A stretch of 41,911 bases of DNA from Bacteroidota bacterium (GTDB lineage: Bacteria > Bacteroidota > Ignavibacteria > Ignavibacteriales > Melioribacteraceae): positions 1 through 41,911 of the forward strand of contig JAHISP010000096.1 of the NCBI GenBank assembly GCA_018818165.1. The letters are read 5' to 3'. Shown here in pieces: positions 23,817-34,348 of the stretch. How positions within the stretch are numbered: position 1 is the stretch's first letter; every line of letters begins with the position of its first letter. The notes beneath the pieces are model-generated. The model made no database searches, had not been told where the DNA came from, and worked only from the letters and a program-made list of their open reading frames with translations. The position numbers were made by a program, and so were the translations under genes.

Positions 23817-24578
23817 TTGAATATTAAAGATAGTATCATAGAGTCACTTCAGAATCAAAAAGAAATTTTTGGTGATGAGTTATATACTTTTATAAAATTA
23901 AGTGAAATTAAATATAACAAGGAAGCAGAAAACACGGTGGATTTAGCCAACAAAACTATTCCAAAAATTGAAAAAAGCGAAAAAATTCCACTGGTTCAAA
24001 ATATATCTAAATTTGACGATATTACCGACCTTGAGGAGTTTAATAATAAAATAAATACTTGCATGTTGTGTGGACTTGGTGAAACAAGAAACAAATTCGT
24101 TTTTGGAGATGGAAATCCAAATGCTGATTTAATGATTATTGGCGAAGCTCCTGGGGCAGAAGAAGATAAAAGTGGAATTCCTTTTGTTGGCAGAGCTGGC
24201 AAGCTTTTAAATGATATTTTAATAGCAATTGGTTTTAATAGAGAAGATGTTTTTATTGCTAATATTCTGAAATGTCGTCCCCCAAATAATCGTGATCCTT
24301 TGCCTGCTGAAAGGGAAGTTTGCAAACCATATTTATATAAGCAAATAGATTTAATAAAACCGAAAGTGATTTTGTGTCTTGGAAAAATAGCAGCAAATGT
24401 TTTATTAAATAATAACGATTCCCTTACAAAAATGAGAGGAAACGTTCATGAAATTAGTGGAATTAAAACAATGGTAACATACCATCCTGCTGCTTTATTA
24501 AGAAACCCTAATTGGAAAAGACCAACATGGGAAGATGTTCAAAAAGTAAAAAAACTTTATGACGAATTACTCAAATAA
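23817..24578 (+). CDS. Uracil-DNA glycosylase, family 4 (Fe-S)
   Basis: 253 aa. Motif A GEAPGAEED (109-117) and the HPAALLR motif (223-229) mark family 4. Four cysteines that would hold a [4Fe-4S] cluster are C82, C85, C153 and C169. The core occupies about 75-253; residues 1-75 are a less conserved extension. The listed start is TTG without a clear ribosome site, and no ATG lies in the first 80 codons, so the N-terminus is uncertain. The enzyme removes uracil from DNA. Confidence 0.9.
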   Translation: MNIKDSIIESLQNQKEIFGDELYTFIKLSEIKYNKEAENTVDLANKTIPKIEKSEKIPLVQNISKFDDITDLEEFNNKINTCMLCGLGETRNKFVFGDGNPNADLMIIGEAPGAEEDKSGIPFVGRAGKLLNDILIAIGFNREDVFIANILKCRPPNNRDPLPAEREVCKPYLYKQIDLIKPKVILCLGKIAANVLLNNNDSLTKMRGNVHEISGIKTMVTYHPAALLRNPNWKRPTWEDVQKVKKLYDELLK

Positions 24579-24662
24579 ACAAATTCTGCATAGGGACTAA
24601 TCTTTTTAAGCTCTATGCTACCAAAATATTTATTATTAATAAAATGGATTAAGAGCAATTAA

Positions 24663-26099
24663 ATGGATTCGGAAAAAGAGAATTTTAATTTTGAAAATTT
24701 AAAATCATCTTCAAAGCAGCCACCAGCGGTTGTTGAAGTTGAAAAAGAAATTCTTGGTGCAATGCTAATGGATAATGATGCAATTCCAAAAGTATTTGAA
24801 ATTTTGAAACCAGATTCTTTCTTTGATCCAAAACACAAAGTAATATTTCTTGCAATCCAATCTTTATATGAATCTAACGAACCATTAGATACTGTAACTC
24901 TTTACGAAGAATTACAGAAGCAAGGCAAAACAGAAGAAGCTGGCGGTGCGGCTTATATAAGTAAACTTGCACAAGATGTTTCATCAGCTGCAAATGTTGA
25001 ATACCATGCTCGAATTGTTTTGGAAAAATGGATTCTTAGAAAATTAATTTCTACTTCACTAGGTGTGGCTACTTCTGCCTTTGATGCAAAAGAAGATGTT
25101 TTTGATTTGCTTGATGAAGCAGAACAAAAGATGTTTAATATTTCTCAAGAAGGCACAAAGGAATCCTTTACTTCAATGAAAACTGCAGTAAAAGATGCTT
25201 GGGAAATGATTGAAGCAATTAAAGGAAATAAGCTCGGTTCGGTTGCAGTTCAAACCGGATACTTTCAATTAGACGATATGCTTGGTGGATATCAAAAATC
25301 TGATTTAATTATTATTGCCGCTCGTCCTTCAATGGGCAAAACAGCTTTTGCACTTTCATTTATGAGGAATGCAGCAATTGATTATAATGTTCCCGTTGCT
25401 TTTTTTAGTCTTGAAATGTCAACTGTTCAACTTGCAACAAGACTAATTTCTGCCGAAGCTAAAATGGATGCACACAGCCTAAGAACGGGCAGTTTTAGAG
25501 ATTCTGACGGACAGAAAATAAGCAGAACTGTTCATAAATTAAGTTCAGCACCAATTTATATAGATGATACTCCAGGCCTTTCAATACTTGAGATGAGAGC
25601 TAAATCGCGTAGATTGCACAAAGAGAAAGGTATTGGATTAATTGTTGTAGATTATCTTCAACTAATGAACGCTGGTAGCAAAGTTGAAAGTAGAGAAAGG
25701 GAAATATCTCTTATTTCTCGCTCGCTTAAAGCGCTTGCAAAAGATTTAAATGTTCCAGTAATTGCTTTATCCCAGTTGAACAGAGCAGTTGAAGCAACTT
25801 CAGATAAAAGACCAATGTTATCGCACCTTAGAGAATCGGGTGCAATTGAGCAAGATGCAGACGTTGTTATTTTTCTTTATCGCCCAGAATATTATGGAAT
25901 TACACAATTTTCTAATGGTGACTCTACAGAAGGTGTTGCAGAAATAATTATTAGTAAACAGCGTAACGGACCAGTTGGAGACGTAAAACTTAGGTTTATT
26001 AAAGAGTATGCGCGTTTTGAAAACTTGGATTTATTTCACAATGATATGTCTGCTCCTTATATTAGTGAGCAACCACCACAAATGGATGATATGATATAG
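24663..26099 (+). CDS. dnaB: Replicative DNA helicase
   Basis: 478 aa. The N-terminal DnaB domain (about 20-125) begins with VEKEILGAMLMD; the RecA-like motor follows, with Walker A ARPSMGKTAF (about 220-229), Walker B LIVVDYLQLM (about 332-341) and the SQLNRAVE / DKRPMLSHLRESGAIEQDAD region (about 375-405). No intein interrupts it. It unwinds DNA at the replication fork. Confidence 0.97.
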   Translation: MDSEKENFNFENLKSSSKQPPAVVEVEKEILGAMLMDNDAIPKVFEILKPDSFFDPKHKVIFLAIQSLYESNEPLDTVTLYEELQKQGKTEEAGGAAYISKLAQDVSSAANVEYHARIVLEKWILRKLISTSLGVATSAFDAKEDVFDLLDEAEQKMFNISQEGTKESFTSMKTAVKDAWEMIEAIKGNKLGSVAVQTGYFQLDDMLGGYQKSDLIIIAARPSMGKTAFALSFMRNAAIDYNVPVAFFSLEMSTVQLATRLISAEAKMDAHSLRTGSFRDSDGQKISRTVHKLSSAPIYIDDTPGLSILEMRAKSRRLHKEKGIGLIVVDYLQLMNAGSKVESREREISLISRSLKALAKDLNVPVIALSQLNRAVEATSDKRPMLSHLRESGAIEQDADVVIFLYRPEYYGITQFSNGDSTEGVAEIIISKQRNGPVGDVKLRFIKEYARFENLDLFHNDMSAPYISEQPPQMDDMI

Positions 26100-26237
26100 T
26101 ATAATTGATAATCAATAATTATTTATTCATAAAATTGTAGCTATATTTAGTTCGAAACATATTCTGATATAAATTTAATTGTGAAAGATAAAATTACTAT
26201 TTTAGAAAAAAATAAGAAATGATTTTTGGGGATAATT

Positions 26238-27422
26238 ATGAAAAAATTACTTGAACTTGCTAATAAAGAAGTAAAATATGTTATTGGATTAATGTCAGGA
26301 ACTTCACTAGATGGTGTTGATGTTGCGTTAGTTGAAATAAGTAATAATTGGATTGATACAAGAATAAATCTTCTGGGATTTATCGAATACCCTTTACCCG
26401 ATGGATTAAAAGCACTTATATTAAAAAACTCTGCTCGTGAGACAAGCAATGTGGAAGATATTTCACAGCTCAATTTTTTAATTCCCCAAATTTATGTTGA
26501 AGCAATTGATACCTTGTGTAAAGAAATTAATTTTGATAAAGATAAGATTGATTTAATAGGCTCACACGGACAAACAATTCATCATCTTCCAAATTCAACA
26601 GAATATTTGGGATATAAAGTTTCTTCATCATTGCAAATTGGTGATCCATCCGTTTTAGCCAAACTTACTGGAAAAATTACAGTTGGAGATTTTCGTCCAA
26701 GCGATGTTGCTTTGGGTGGTCAGGGTGCACCACTCGTTCCTTATTTCGATTTTTTATTGTTTCATTCAAATGAAAAAAATAGGGGATTGTTAAATATTGG
26801 TGGAATATCTAACATCACAATTCTTCATAAAGAAATGGGACAAAATAATGTGCTTGCTTTTGATGCTGGACCAGGAAACATGATGATTGATATTTTGATG
26901 AAAAGATTTTATGATAAAGAGTTTGATGAAAATGGTGATATTGCAAATTCTGGAAAGTTGAATGAAGATTTATTAATAGCATTAATAACTAAAGACAATT
27001 TCATTGAATCTGAACCTCCAAAATCAACTGGTCGAGAATATTATGGTATGGAATTTCTCGTCTCATTTTTTGATGAATTTAAAGATGTTCCAAGCGAGGA
27101 TTGGCTGCATACAATTACTAAATTTACTGCCTATTCGGTTTATCGTAATTATGAAAAATTTGTTGAAAAAGAAACCAAACTAGATGAACTTTTCATTAGT
27201 GGTGGTGGTGCAAAAAATAAATTTTTATATCAATCCTTAGCGCAATACTTTGAAAATGTTGAAGTTAAAGTAATTGATGAAATTGGTGTTTCGTCCGATG
27301 CCAAAGAAGCAATATGTTTTGCTGTATTGGCAAATGAAACAATAAGTGGAAATCCCTCAAATATTCCAAGAACTACTGGCGCAAGTAAATCCACAATTTT
27401 AGGTAAGATTTGTTTGCCGTAA
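26238..27422 (+). CDS. anmK: Anhydro-N-acetylmuramic acid kinase
   Basis: 394 aa. The ATP-binding GLMSGTSLDGVDVAL lies near the N-terminus (about 16-30), with GSHGQTIHH, VGDFRPSDVALGGQGAPLVPYFD and NIGGISNIT following, all AnmK signatures. It phosphorylates 1,6-anhydro-MurNAc from recycled peptidoglycan. An in-frame TTG 12 nt upstream is less likely; GGGGA lies 6 nt before the ATG at 26238. Confidence 0.95.
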   Translation: MKKLLELANKEVKYVIGLMSGTSLDGVDVALVEISNNWIDTRINLLGFIEYPLPDGLKALILKNSARETSNVEDISQLNFLIPQIYVEAIDTLCKEINFDKDKIDLIGSHGQTIHHLPNSTEYLGYKVSSSLQIGDPSVLAKLTGKITVGDFRPSDVALGGQGAPLVPYFDFLLFHSNEKNRGLLNIGGISNITILHKEMGQNNVLAFDAGPGNMMIDILMKRFYDKEFDENGDIANSGKLNEDLLIALITKDNFIESEPPKSTGREYYGMEFLVSFFDEFKDVPSEDWLHTITKFTAYSVYRNYEKFVEKETKLDELFISGGGAKNKFLYQSLAQYFENVEVKVIDEIGVSSDAKEAICFAVLANETISGNPSNIPRTTGASKSTILGKICLP

Positions 27423-27998
27423 TTAAATAGTATTTATTAATTTCTGCTTTACTAAATTATTTTTTCATTGAAAAACTGTGTTTTTCAAAACATCATTTAT
27501 TATTCAATCCAAATTAATGGCTACATTACCTCCGTATCAACTAAAATTATACAAAATATTTAATTATTATAAATTACATCTTAAACCATTTAGTCTTTGC
27601 ATTCATAAAACGGCATAACTTAAACTAGAGTCAAGTTTTTATACATCCATTATTAACTTGCAAATAAATTGTCAGTGGCAAGCTTATTTGTATTAAACTA
27701 ATAATATAATGTAAAAGCAAAGCATATTAAACCCTATCTAGATAAGGCAAATATTCAATAACAAAGACAACCTAACAAAATACTCTTATAAATATTGGCG
27801 CTTATTAGTATAAAAATAATAATTGCATTTAGTAATTTCAATTATTAGTTTAAAAAATATATTATCAAATTTTAAGAAAAAGAAAGGAATGGTCTATAGA
27901 AAATAATTTTACAATTTTATCTTCACATAATTGTTAATAGCATAAATTATCTTCTATTTAATTGCCATCTCCTTACTCTAAAATGGAGAAACATAGGT
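27423..27998. other. 576-nt intergenic region before the TonB receptor
   Basis: No gene was found. A perfect 9-bp stem with a 3-nt loop, TTGAAAAAC and GTTTTTCAA, lies at 27468-27488, but no U-run follows on either strand. The rest is AT-rich with stops in all frames. The length suggests a regulated promoter for the four-gene cassette, but no clear element was seen. Confidence 0.45.
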
Positions 27999-30900
27999 AT
28001 GAAGCATTTAAAAATTGTTGTTGCTGTTTTACTTTTACTTGCTACCTCCATCTTTGCAGGTACCACTGGAAAAATATCTGGAAAGATTACTGATAAAGAA
28101 ACAGGAATGCCTTTGCCAGGCGCTAATATTATAATTGTAGGGACAAATATTGGAACTGCTTCCGATATGGATGGAAATTATTCAATATTGAATATTTCTC
28201 CAGATTCCTACGATCTTAGATTTTCTATGATGGGCTATGGAGATGTTTTTGTAAAAGATGTAAAAGTTGAAATTGATTTAACAACAAAAATTGATGTGCA
28301 ACTTTCAATAACCTCAATTAATAGTGAAGAAGTAATTATAGTTGCTGAGGCTCCTGTAGTTGCTCGTGATGTTTCTAACAGCCAAATGAATATTACTGGA
28401 AAGAGCATAGAATCTCTTCCTGTAACTACCGTTGAGCAGGTTATTTCTCTTCAGGCTGGCATTCAACAAGGAAGTAGTGGAATTATTGTTCGTGGAGGAA
28501 GTGCGAATCAAACAGTTTTTATGGTTGATGGTTTTTCACAGAACGATGAAAGGGCAAATCTTCCGTATTCTACTGTTAGTTTAAGCTCAATAAAAGAAAT
28601 TAAAGTTCAAACCGGTGGTTTTAATGCCGAATATGGAAATATTAGATCAGGTTTGATAAATGTTGTTACGAAAGAAGGAAGCCAATCAAGTTATAATGGT
28701 GCTGTTAATTTTAAGATTTCACCTGCTGCATCAAAACATTTTGGAAATTCTATTTACGACCCATATTCATATTTCAATCGTCCATATAATGACCCCGATG
28801 TGATGTGGAATGGAACAAATAGTGGTGCTTGGAGTAGCTTTATGCAACGACAATATCCACAATTTGAAGGCTGGAATTCTGTTAGTGAAAACACTTTGGA
28901 TAATGCCGATGAATCAAAACATTTAACAGCTGCTGGTGCTAAACAGCTTTATGATTGGCAACATCGCAGAACTGGTGATATTGAAAAACCAGATTATACT
29001 GTTGATCTTGGTTTTGGAGGACCTGTCCCATTTATAGGTAAACTATTAGGAAACCTTCGCTTCTTTTTCTCATATTTTAATACAACCGAAATGTTCGTCT
29101 TTCCTCTTTCAAGAGATGCTTATAAAGAAGATTATGGTCAGATTAAATTTGTTTCTGACATTTCTTCTTCACTTAAGCTTACAATAAATGGTATGTATGG
29201 TGAAATTAACTCCGTTTCTGCATATAACTGGGATATCCCAAATGGTCAAGTTTTACGTTCAACTAGTGGAATTGCAAATTTGGTAAATATTGAAAACCTT
29301 TATATGCCAGGTTATTATAGTCCTTCAGATATTTATAGAAGTTCTTTTGGAGCAAAACTTTCTCATGTTATATCTGCTGAAACATATTATGAAATAAAAA
29401 TACAGCATAAACGCAATGAATATAAAACTTTTGAATTGCCAGGTAGAGACACGAGTAAAATCTATGAAATTGTTCCTGGTTACTTTGTTGATGAAGCTCC
29501 TTATGGATATTGGGGCTCAGGTGTTAGTGGTGTTGAGGGAATGTCTTTAGGCGGTTGGATGAATCTTGGGCGTGACCAAAGTGTTAACTCAACTACATCG
29601 TTACAGTTTGACTACACTAGTCAAATAAATTCGAATAATATGATTAAAGCTGGATTTGAGGCTGTTTATAATGATTATAATATTAATGCAGGAACTTACA
29701 GTCCTTCAATGACCACATGGACACGAAGCCAAATTTACGAACTTACACCATATAGAATTTCAGCGTATGCTCAAGATAAATTGGAGTACGAAGGTTTTGT
29801 TATGAATGTTGGATTACGTGCTGATTATTCTGCTCCTAATTCTGATTGGTATCAATTAATGGATTATGATCAGTATTTACAAGCTGGGTACGGTACAACC
29901 ATTGAAGATAATGTAGCAACCGAAAAAGTTCCTGGTAAAGTATATTTAAGTCCTCGACTCGGAATATCGCACCCAATAACAACAAACTCAAAGCTGTATT
30001 TCAATTATGGACATTTTATGTCGGAACCATCTTCATCTTATCGTTTTCTACTACAAAGAGAATCGAATGGAATGATTAAATTTATTGGTAATCCATTTAT
30101 GGAACCCGAAAAAACGATTGCATATGAGTTAGGATATTCACAGAGTATTGAAGATTTGTTTTTACTAAATGTTGCAGCCTATTATAAAGATGTTACAAAT
30201 CAACCTGGTTGGATTTTTTATCAGAATACAAATTCTTCTGTTTCATATAACACCTCGGCAAATAATAATTATGCTGATATCAGAGGATTTGAACTTACTC
30301 TTTCAAAAAATAGAGGAGATTGGGTAAGAGGATTTGTTAATTATACTTATGATGTTAGAACATCTGGTTATTTTGGATTAACTAAATACTACGAAGATCC
30401 AAGAAAACAAAGAGATTATTTAGCCTTAAACCCTCAGCAGTCAAAACCGCACCCACAACCATATGCTAGATTGAATCTAGAATTTTTTACTCCTGATGAA
30501 TTTGGTAAAGAGGTTGGAGGCATTTATCCATTTGGCAGTTGGAGTTTCAATATACTTGCCGACTGGCATGCCGGAGCATATGATACATATAATCCCAAAA
30601 GTATAGCAGGAATTGTTGATAATGTACAATGGCGTGATTGGTTTAATATTGATATTCGCCTCTCCAAAACAATTATTATGGAAGGTTTTAATTTGCAATT
30701 TTATCTCGACGTTTCAAATGTGTTTGATTTAAAACATCTTAGTTCTGCTGGATTTTCTGATAGATATGACGAATTTGATTACAAAGAATCACTCCATTTC
30801 GATTGGGAAGAAGGTGCTGAAAAAGGTAACGATAATCTTGGTGATTACAGAGCGCCTGGAGTTGAGTATGTTAGCATAAAATCAGTTACAGATATTAATC

Positions 30901-31109
30901 AAGTAGTTCAACCAGATGCAGAAAGTCTTTATTACGATTCTAATTCCGAAAGATATTATCAATACGAAAACAATACTTGGCAGAAAGCCAATGAAGCATT
31001 TGTTTATAATACAATTAGTAACAAGGCATATATAGATAATCCAAATATTCAATCATTTACGTTTTTGAACCCACGCATAATTACGCTTGGAATCAAAATT
31101 GATTTTTAA
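27999..31109 (+). CDS. TonB-dependent outer-membrane receptor (SusC/CarboxypepD-reg type)
   Basis: 1036 aa. A signal peptide (1-20, ending ATSIFAG) is followed by a carboxypeptidase-regulatory-like beta-domain (about 24-108, GKISGKITDKETGMPLPGANI), a plug (about 120-225, with VRGGSANQTVFMVDG and AEYGNIRSGLINVVT) and a long beta-barrel that ends in a hydrophobic IITLGIKIDF with a terminal Phe, as needed for outer-membrane insertion. It should import a substrate too large or scarce for porins, using TonB energy. No SusD-type lipoprotein is present; the three downstream genes on the same strand look co-transcribed with it. Confidence 0.93.
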   Translation: MKHLKIVVAVLLLLATSIFAGTTGKISGKITDKETGMPLPGANIIIVGTNIGTASDMDGNYSILNISPDSYDLRFSMMGYGDVFVKDVKVEIDLTTKIDVQLSITSINSEEVIIVAEAPVVARDVSNSQMNITGKSIESLPVTTVEQVISLQAGIQQGSSGIIVRGGSANQTVFMVDGFSQNDERANLPYSTVSLSSIKEIKVQTGGFNAEYGNIRSGLINVVTKEGSQSSYNGAVNFKISPAASKHFGNSIYDPYSYFNRPYNDPDVMWNGTNSGAWSSFMQRQYPQFEGWNSVSENTLDNADESKHLTAAGAKQLYDWQHRRTGDIEKPDYTVDLGFGGPVPFIGKLLGNLRFFFSYFNTTEMFVFPLSRDAYKEDYGQIKFVSDISSSLKLTINGMYGEINSVSAYNWDIPNGQVLRSTSGIANLVNIENLYMPGYYSPSDIYRSSFGAKLSHVISAETYYEIKIQHKRNEYKTFELPGRDTSKIYEIVPGYFVDEAPYGYWGSGVSGVEGMSLGGWMNLGRDQSVNSTTSLQFDYTSQINSNNMIKAGFEAVYNDYNINAGTYSPSMTTWTRSQIYELTPYRISAYAQDKLEYEGFVMNVGLRADYSAPNSDWYQLMDYDQYLQAGYGTTIEDNVATEKVPGKVYLSPRLGISHPITTNSKLYFNYGHFMSEPSSSYRFLLQRESNGMIKFIGNPFMEPEKTIAYELGYSQSIEDLFLLNVAAYYKDVTNQPGWIFYQNTNSSVSYNTSANNNYADIRGFELTLSKNRGDWVRGFVNYTYDVRTSGYFGLTKYYEDPRKQRDYLALNPQQSKPHPQPYARLNLEFFTPDEFGKEVGGIYPFGSWSFNILADWHAGAYDTYNPKSIAGIVDNVQWRDWFNIDIRLSKTIIMEGFNLQFYLDVSNVFDLKHLSSAGFSDRYDEFDYKESLHFDWEEGAEKGNDNLGDYRAPGVEYVSIKSVTDINQVVQPDAESLYYDSNSERYYQYENNTWQKANEAFVYNTISNKAYIDNPNIQSFTFLNPRIITLGIKIDF

Positions 31110-31124
31110 TGGGAAAATAATAAA

Positions 31125-33218
31125 GTGAAAAATAATTTTAAGTACATATTATTAGGAATAATGGTTGCAACTCAACTGTTTTCACAAGTACAATCTTCAG
31201 ACAGAAGATATGTAAGAATTGGTTCACTCCAAAGTCATTTCTCATCTTATGGTTCAGAGCGTGCTTGGAACAGTTCATATTATGAAGGAATGAAATGGCC
31301 TGCAGATTATTCATATCAAGATAATGCAGTTATTAAACGTGCATGGATTGGCATTGATGATTTTACGGATGCAAAAGGAAAATATTGGGAAAAGTATGCA
31401 ACATATTTAACTGCAGATTATGTTGGCGAAGGAATATATCCTGTTGTGCTAAATCAAACAGCAAAATTTAAACCTCCCACTGTTTTAGTTGATGGCAATA
31501 GTCTCTATGATTTGTATCTAAATGATATTGATGATTATGATGCAACTATTCCTTCAGATAGAGTAATAACTAATGTTGTAAATACTCATATGGGATTAAC
31601 AGTTTCTAGAACAGTTTATGCTTTTAGTCAGCAATATCATGACAACTATTTTATTAAAGTTTTTACATATACAAATACTGGAAATGTTGATTACGACGAT
31701 GAAATTGAATTGACAACACCAATAAAAGGTTTAAGAGTTGGCTGGGGAACCAGATATAGTGCTTCTTGGGAAGGTGCAATGAACATTGATGGTGCTACTG
31801 CTTATGGTCAGCATTTCTGTGTTACCAAACGTGGTGAAGATTATCCACTGCACCAAAATGATGTTATTAACGAAAACAACCCAATTGTGAATTGGATTCG
31901 TTGCGGTTTTGGTTGGGCAGGTCAATATGGAGGTAGTGGCTTCAATAATATTGGTGGTCCAGCAAGAACAAAAGATGGAAGGCTAACAGCAATTCAACAT
32001 GTTGGTTCTGCTATTTTGCATGTTGATAAAAGTTCAACCGATAAAAGTGATGACCCAAATCAACCAGTGACTCTTGGCTGGCACGCTGGTGATACTTATC
32101 CAAAATTGGGTAATTTACATGATGTTGCACCAATGATTCAAGTTTATGATATGTTAAGTGGAAATGCATATGGTGGACTTGGTGGAACTGACCGTTTTGA
32201 CGAAACTAACCTTGGAACACCAGGCTCTGATGCTTATTTACTTAATACTCTTGATCCATATACTGTGCATAATGATGGTGGTGGAACAAATATTTGGGTT
32301 AATTATGGACCATTCGATTTAGCCCATGGAGAAAGTGTAACAATAGTTGAAGCAGAAGGTGTTGCTGGCTTAAATAGAGAAATGGCTGAATTAATAGGTG
32401 CTAAATGGCTAAATTCAACTGGCAGTGAAACATTTAATTTGCCTGACGGTAGTACTACAACAAATAAAGATATATATAAAAATAGTTGGGTTTTTACAGG
32501 TAAGGATTCTTTGCTTCAAACATTTGGAAGAGCTAAGAGAAATTACGATTCTGGATTTGGAATTCCAACAGCCCCACAACCCCCAACATTTTTTGAAGTT
32601 AAATCACAAGGTGATAAAATTAACTTAACATGGTTAGCTTCCGAATCAGAATCGGAATCTAATTTTAAGGGTTATAGAATATTTAGAGCTATTGGTAAAT
32701 CAGATACAACTTATCAGGAAATACATTTCGCTCCTTTAGGGGAATATGAGTATAATGATACTTCTGCCGCTCGTGGATTTTCTTACTACTATTATATTGT
32801 ATCTGTAACCGATGGAAGCAAAAATAGTTCTGGAGATACAAATCCAACTGGTGAGTTAATGAGCAGTAGGTTTTACACAAAAACAACTCAAGCAGCATTT
32901 TTAAGAAGAAAACCAGGTGAAAAACTAAGCGAAATACGCGTAGTTCCAAACCCATTTAATATTAGAGCTAACAAATTACAATATACTAGTGAACCAGATA
33001 AAATTATGTTCTTAGATGTGCCTGGTTATTGTACTATTAAAATTTATACAGAGCGTGGAGATTTAATTAAAGAGATAAATCACGATAACGGAAGTGGAGA
33101 CGAAACTTGGAATTCTGTAACTTCTTCTAGGCAGGTTGTAACAAGTGGTGTTTATATAGCCGTATTTACAACACCTGAAGGAGAAAAAGCAATTAGAAAA
33201 TTTGTAATTATCCGCTAG
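31125..33218 (+). CDS. Large secreted protein with FN3-like domain and C-terminal sorting-type domain
   Basis: 697 aa starting at GTG, 15 nt after the receptor gene. A signal peptide (1-22) precedes an unrecognised N-terminal 460-residue region rich in Trp, Tyr and Gly. Residues about 487-570 resemble a fibronectin type III domain (APQPPTFFEVKSQ ... INLTWLAS ... YYYYIVSVTD). The C-terminus (about 605-697), with IRVVPNPFNIR, CTIKIYTERGDLI and SGVYIAVFTTPEG, resembles FlgD/type IX sorting-type domains. It is probably exported to the cell surface. Substrate and role are unknown; the context suggests a partner of the receptor. Confidence 0.75.
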   Translation: MKNNFKYILLGIMVATQLFSQVQSSDRRYVRIGSLQSHFSSYGSERAWNSSYYEGMKWPADYSYQDNAVIKRAWIGIDDFTDAKGKYWEKYATYLTADYVGEGIYPVVLNQTAKFKPPTVLVDGNSLYDLYLNDIDDYDATIPSDRVITNVVNTHMGLTVSRTVYAFSQQYHDNYFIKVFTYTNTGNVDYDDEIELTTPIKGLRVGWGTRYSASWEGAMNIDGATAYGQHFCVTKRGEDYPLHQNDVINENNPIVNWIRCGFGWAGQYGGSGFNNIGGPARTKDGRLTAIQHVGSAILHVDKSSTDKSDDPNQPVTLGWHAGDTYPKLGNLHDVAPMIQVYDMLSGNAYGGLGGTDRFDETNLGTPGSDAYLLNTLDPYTVHNDGGGTNIWVNYGPFDLAHGESVTIVEAEGVAGLNREMAELIGAKWLNSTGSETFNLPDGSTTTNKDIYKNSWVFTGKDSLLQTFGRAKRNYDSGFGIPTAPQPPTFFEVKSQGDKINLTWLASESESESNFKGYRIFRAIGKSDTTYQEIHFAPLGEYEYNDTSAARGFSYYYYIVSVTDGSKNSSGDTNPTGELMSSRFYTKTTQAAFLRRKPGEKLSEIRVVPNPFNIRANKLQYTSEPDKIMFLDVPGYCTIKIYTERGDLIKEINHDNGSGDETWNSVTSSRQVVTSGVYIAVFTTPEGEKAIRKFVIIR

Positions 33219-33243
33219 AAGAATAAAATTTTAGGAATATAAA

Positions 33244-34296
33244 ATGAAAAATAATACTACTAATGTATTAACCAGAATACTCTTATTTATCTTTTTGGTA
33301 AGTTCAAATACATTTGGACAAGATAATCAAAAGCTTGCGCAAACAGGTTTTCAATTCTTGACTGTTGGAACAAGTGCACGCTCTGCTGCTTTGGGTGAAG
33401 CATTTACCACTCAGGATGGAACTTCAATTGCCATGTTTCATAATCCGGCAGGATTATCACGCATGACTTCTTCTTCTGAAGTAAACATAAGTCAAATGAC
33501 TTGGATTGCTGATATTAATTACTATTCTGGAGCCGTTGCGTTAAACCTTGGTTCATATGGTGTTTTTGGACTTAGTTTGAAATATGTTGATTATGGTGAA
33601 TTTCTTTGGACGCAAGTTGATCCAACTTCTGAAAAAGGCTATTCTGATTTTGAAGGTTGGGGGATGCCAACTTCCTACATGGCTGGAATTAGTTATGCAA
33701 AAGATTTATCGGATAAATTTGCTGTTGGTGGTACAATAAAATATGCCAATCAAAATTTAGGTACTAGCTATGTTCCAATAGATCATATTGTGCATGAAGG
33801 TATTTTAGGTATAGATGGAAAAGATTCAATAGAAACTATAATAGGTACACAAGAATATATAAAAGGAGTTTTTGCTTTTGATTTTGGTACAATTTACAAA
33901 ACTGGATTTAAGAGCTTGGCTTTTGGAATGTCAATTAGAAACTTTGCAAGCGAGCAAAAGTATGTAAAAGAGAGCTTTCAACTTCCATTAGTATTTAGAA
34001 TTGGTATTTCAATGAATGTTTTGGATTTCTTTGATTCAATTAGTGATGTAAACAAATTCAATGTTTCAATTGATGCAGTCCATCCGCGGTCATTTCCTGA
34101 GTATCTTTCTATAGGGGGAGAATACAATTTTAGTGATTTGTTATATCTTAGACTTGGTTATATCACTTCACAAAGTGATTACAGTTATTCACTTGGCGCT
34201 GGTATAACTCATTTTGGTGTGTCTTTTAATTATGCTTATACGCCTTTTGATACATTTAGTGATGTTAATAGATTTGCTGTTGGATTTGCATTTTAA
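33244..34296 (+). CDS. PorV/PorQ-family outer-membrane beta-barrel protein
   Basis: 350 aa. A signal peptide (1-25, ending NTFGQ) precedes FQFLTVGTSARSAALGEAFTTQDGTSIAMFHNPAGL (about 37-72), the hallmark N-terminus of PorV/PorQ/UPF0164 proteins, then alternating beta-strands to a terminal Phe. PorV carries T9SS cargo to the attachment complex. It follows a gene whose product has a sorting-type C-terminus, consistent with a dedicated or specialised export partner. AGGA lies 9 nt before the ATG. Confidence 0.85.
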   Translation: MKNNTTNVLTRILLFIFLVSSNTFGQDNQKLAQTGFQFLTVGTSARSAALGEAFTTQDGTSIAMFHNPAGLSRMTSSSEVNISQMTWIADINYYSGAVALNLGSYGVFGLSLKYVDYGEFLWTQVDPTSEKGYSDFEGWGMPTSYMAGISYAKDLSDKFAVGGTIKYANQNLGTSYVPIDHIVHEGILGIDGKDSIETIIGTQEYIKGVFAFDFGTIYKTGFKSLAFGMSIRNFASEQKYVKESFQLPLVFRIGISMNVLDFFDSISDVNKFNVSIDAVHPRSFPEYLSIGGEYNFSDLLYLRLGYITSQSDYSYSLGAGITHFGVSFNYAYTPFDTFSDVNRFAVGFAF

Positions 34297-34348
34297 TATT
34301 TAAGAAAATTTTATAAAAAATAAAAAAATTATCTCAAGGAGATATACA

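Noticed and set aside
27468-27488. 9-bp hairpin as an intrinsic terminator of anmK
   Set aside because: The stem is AT-rich and no U-run follows it on either strand.
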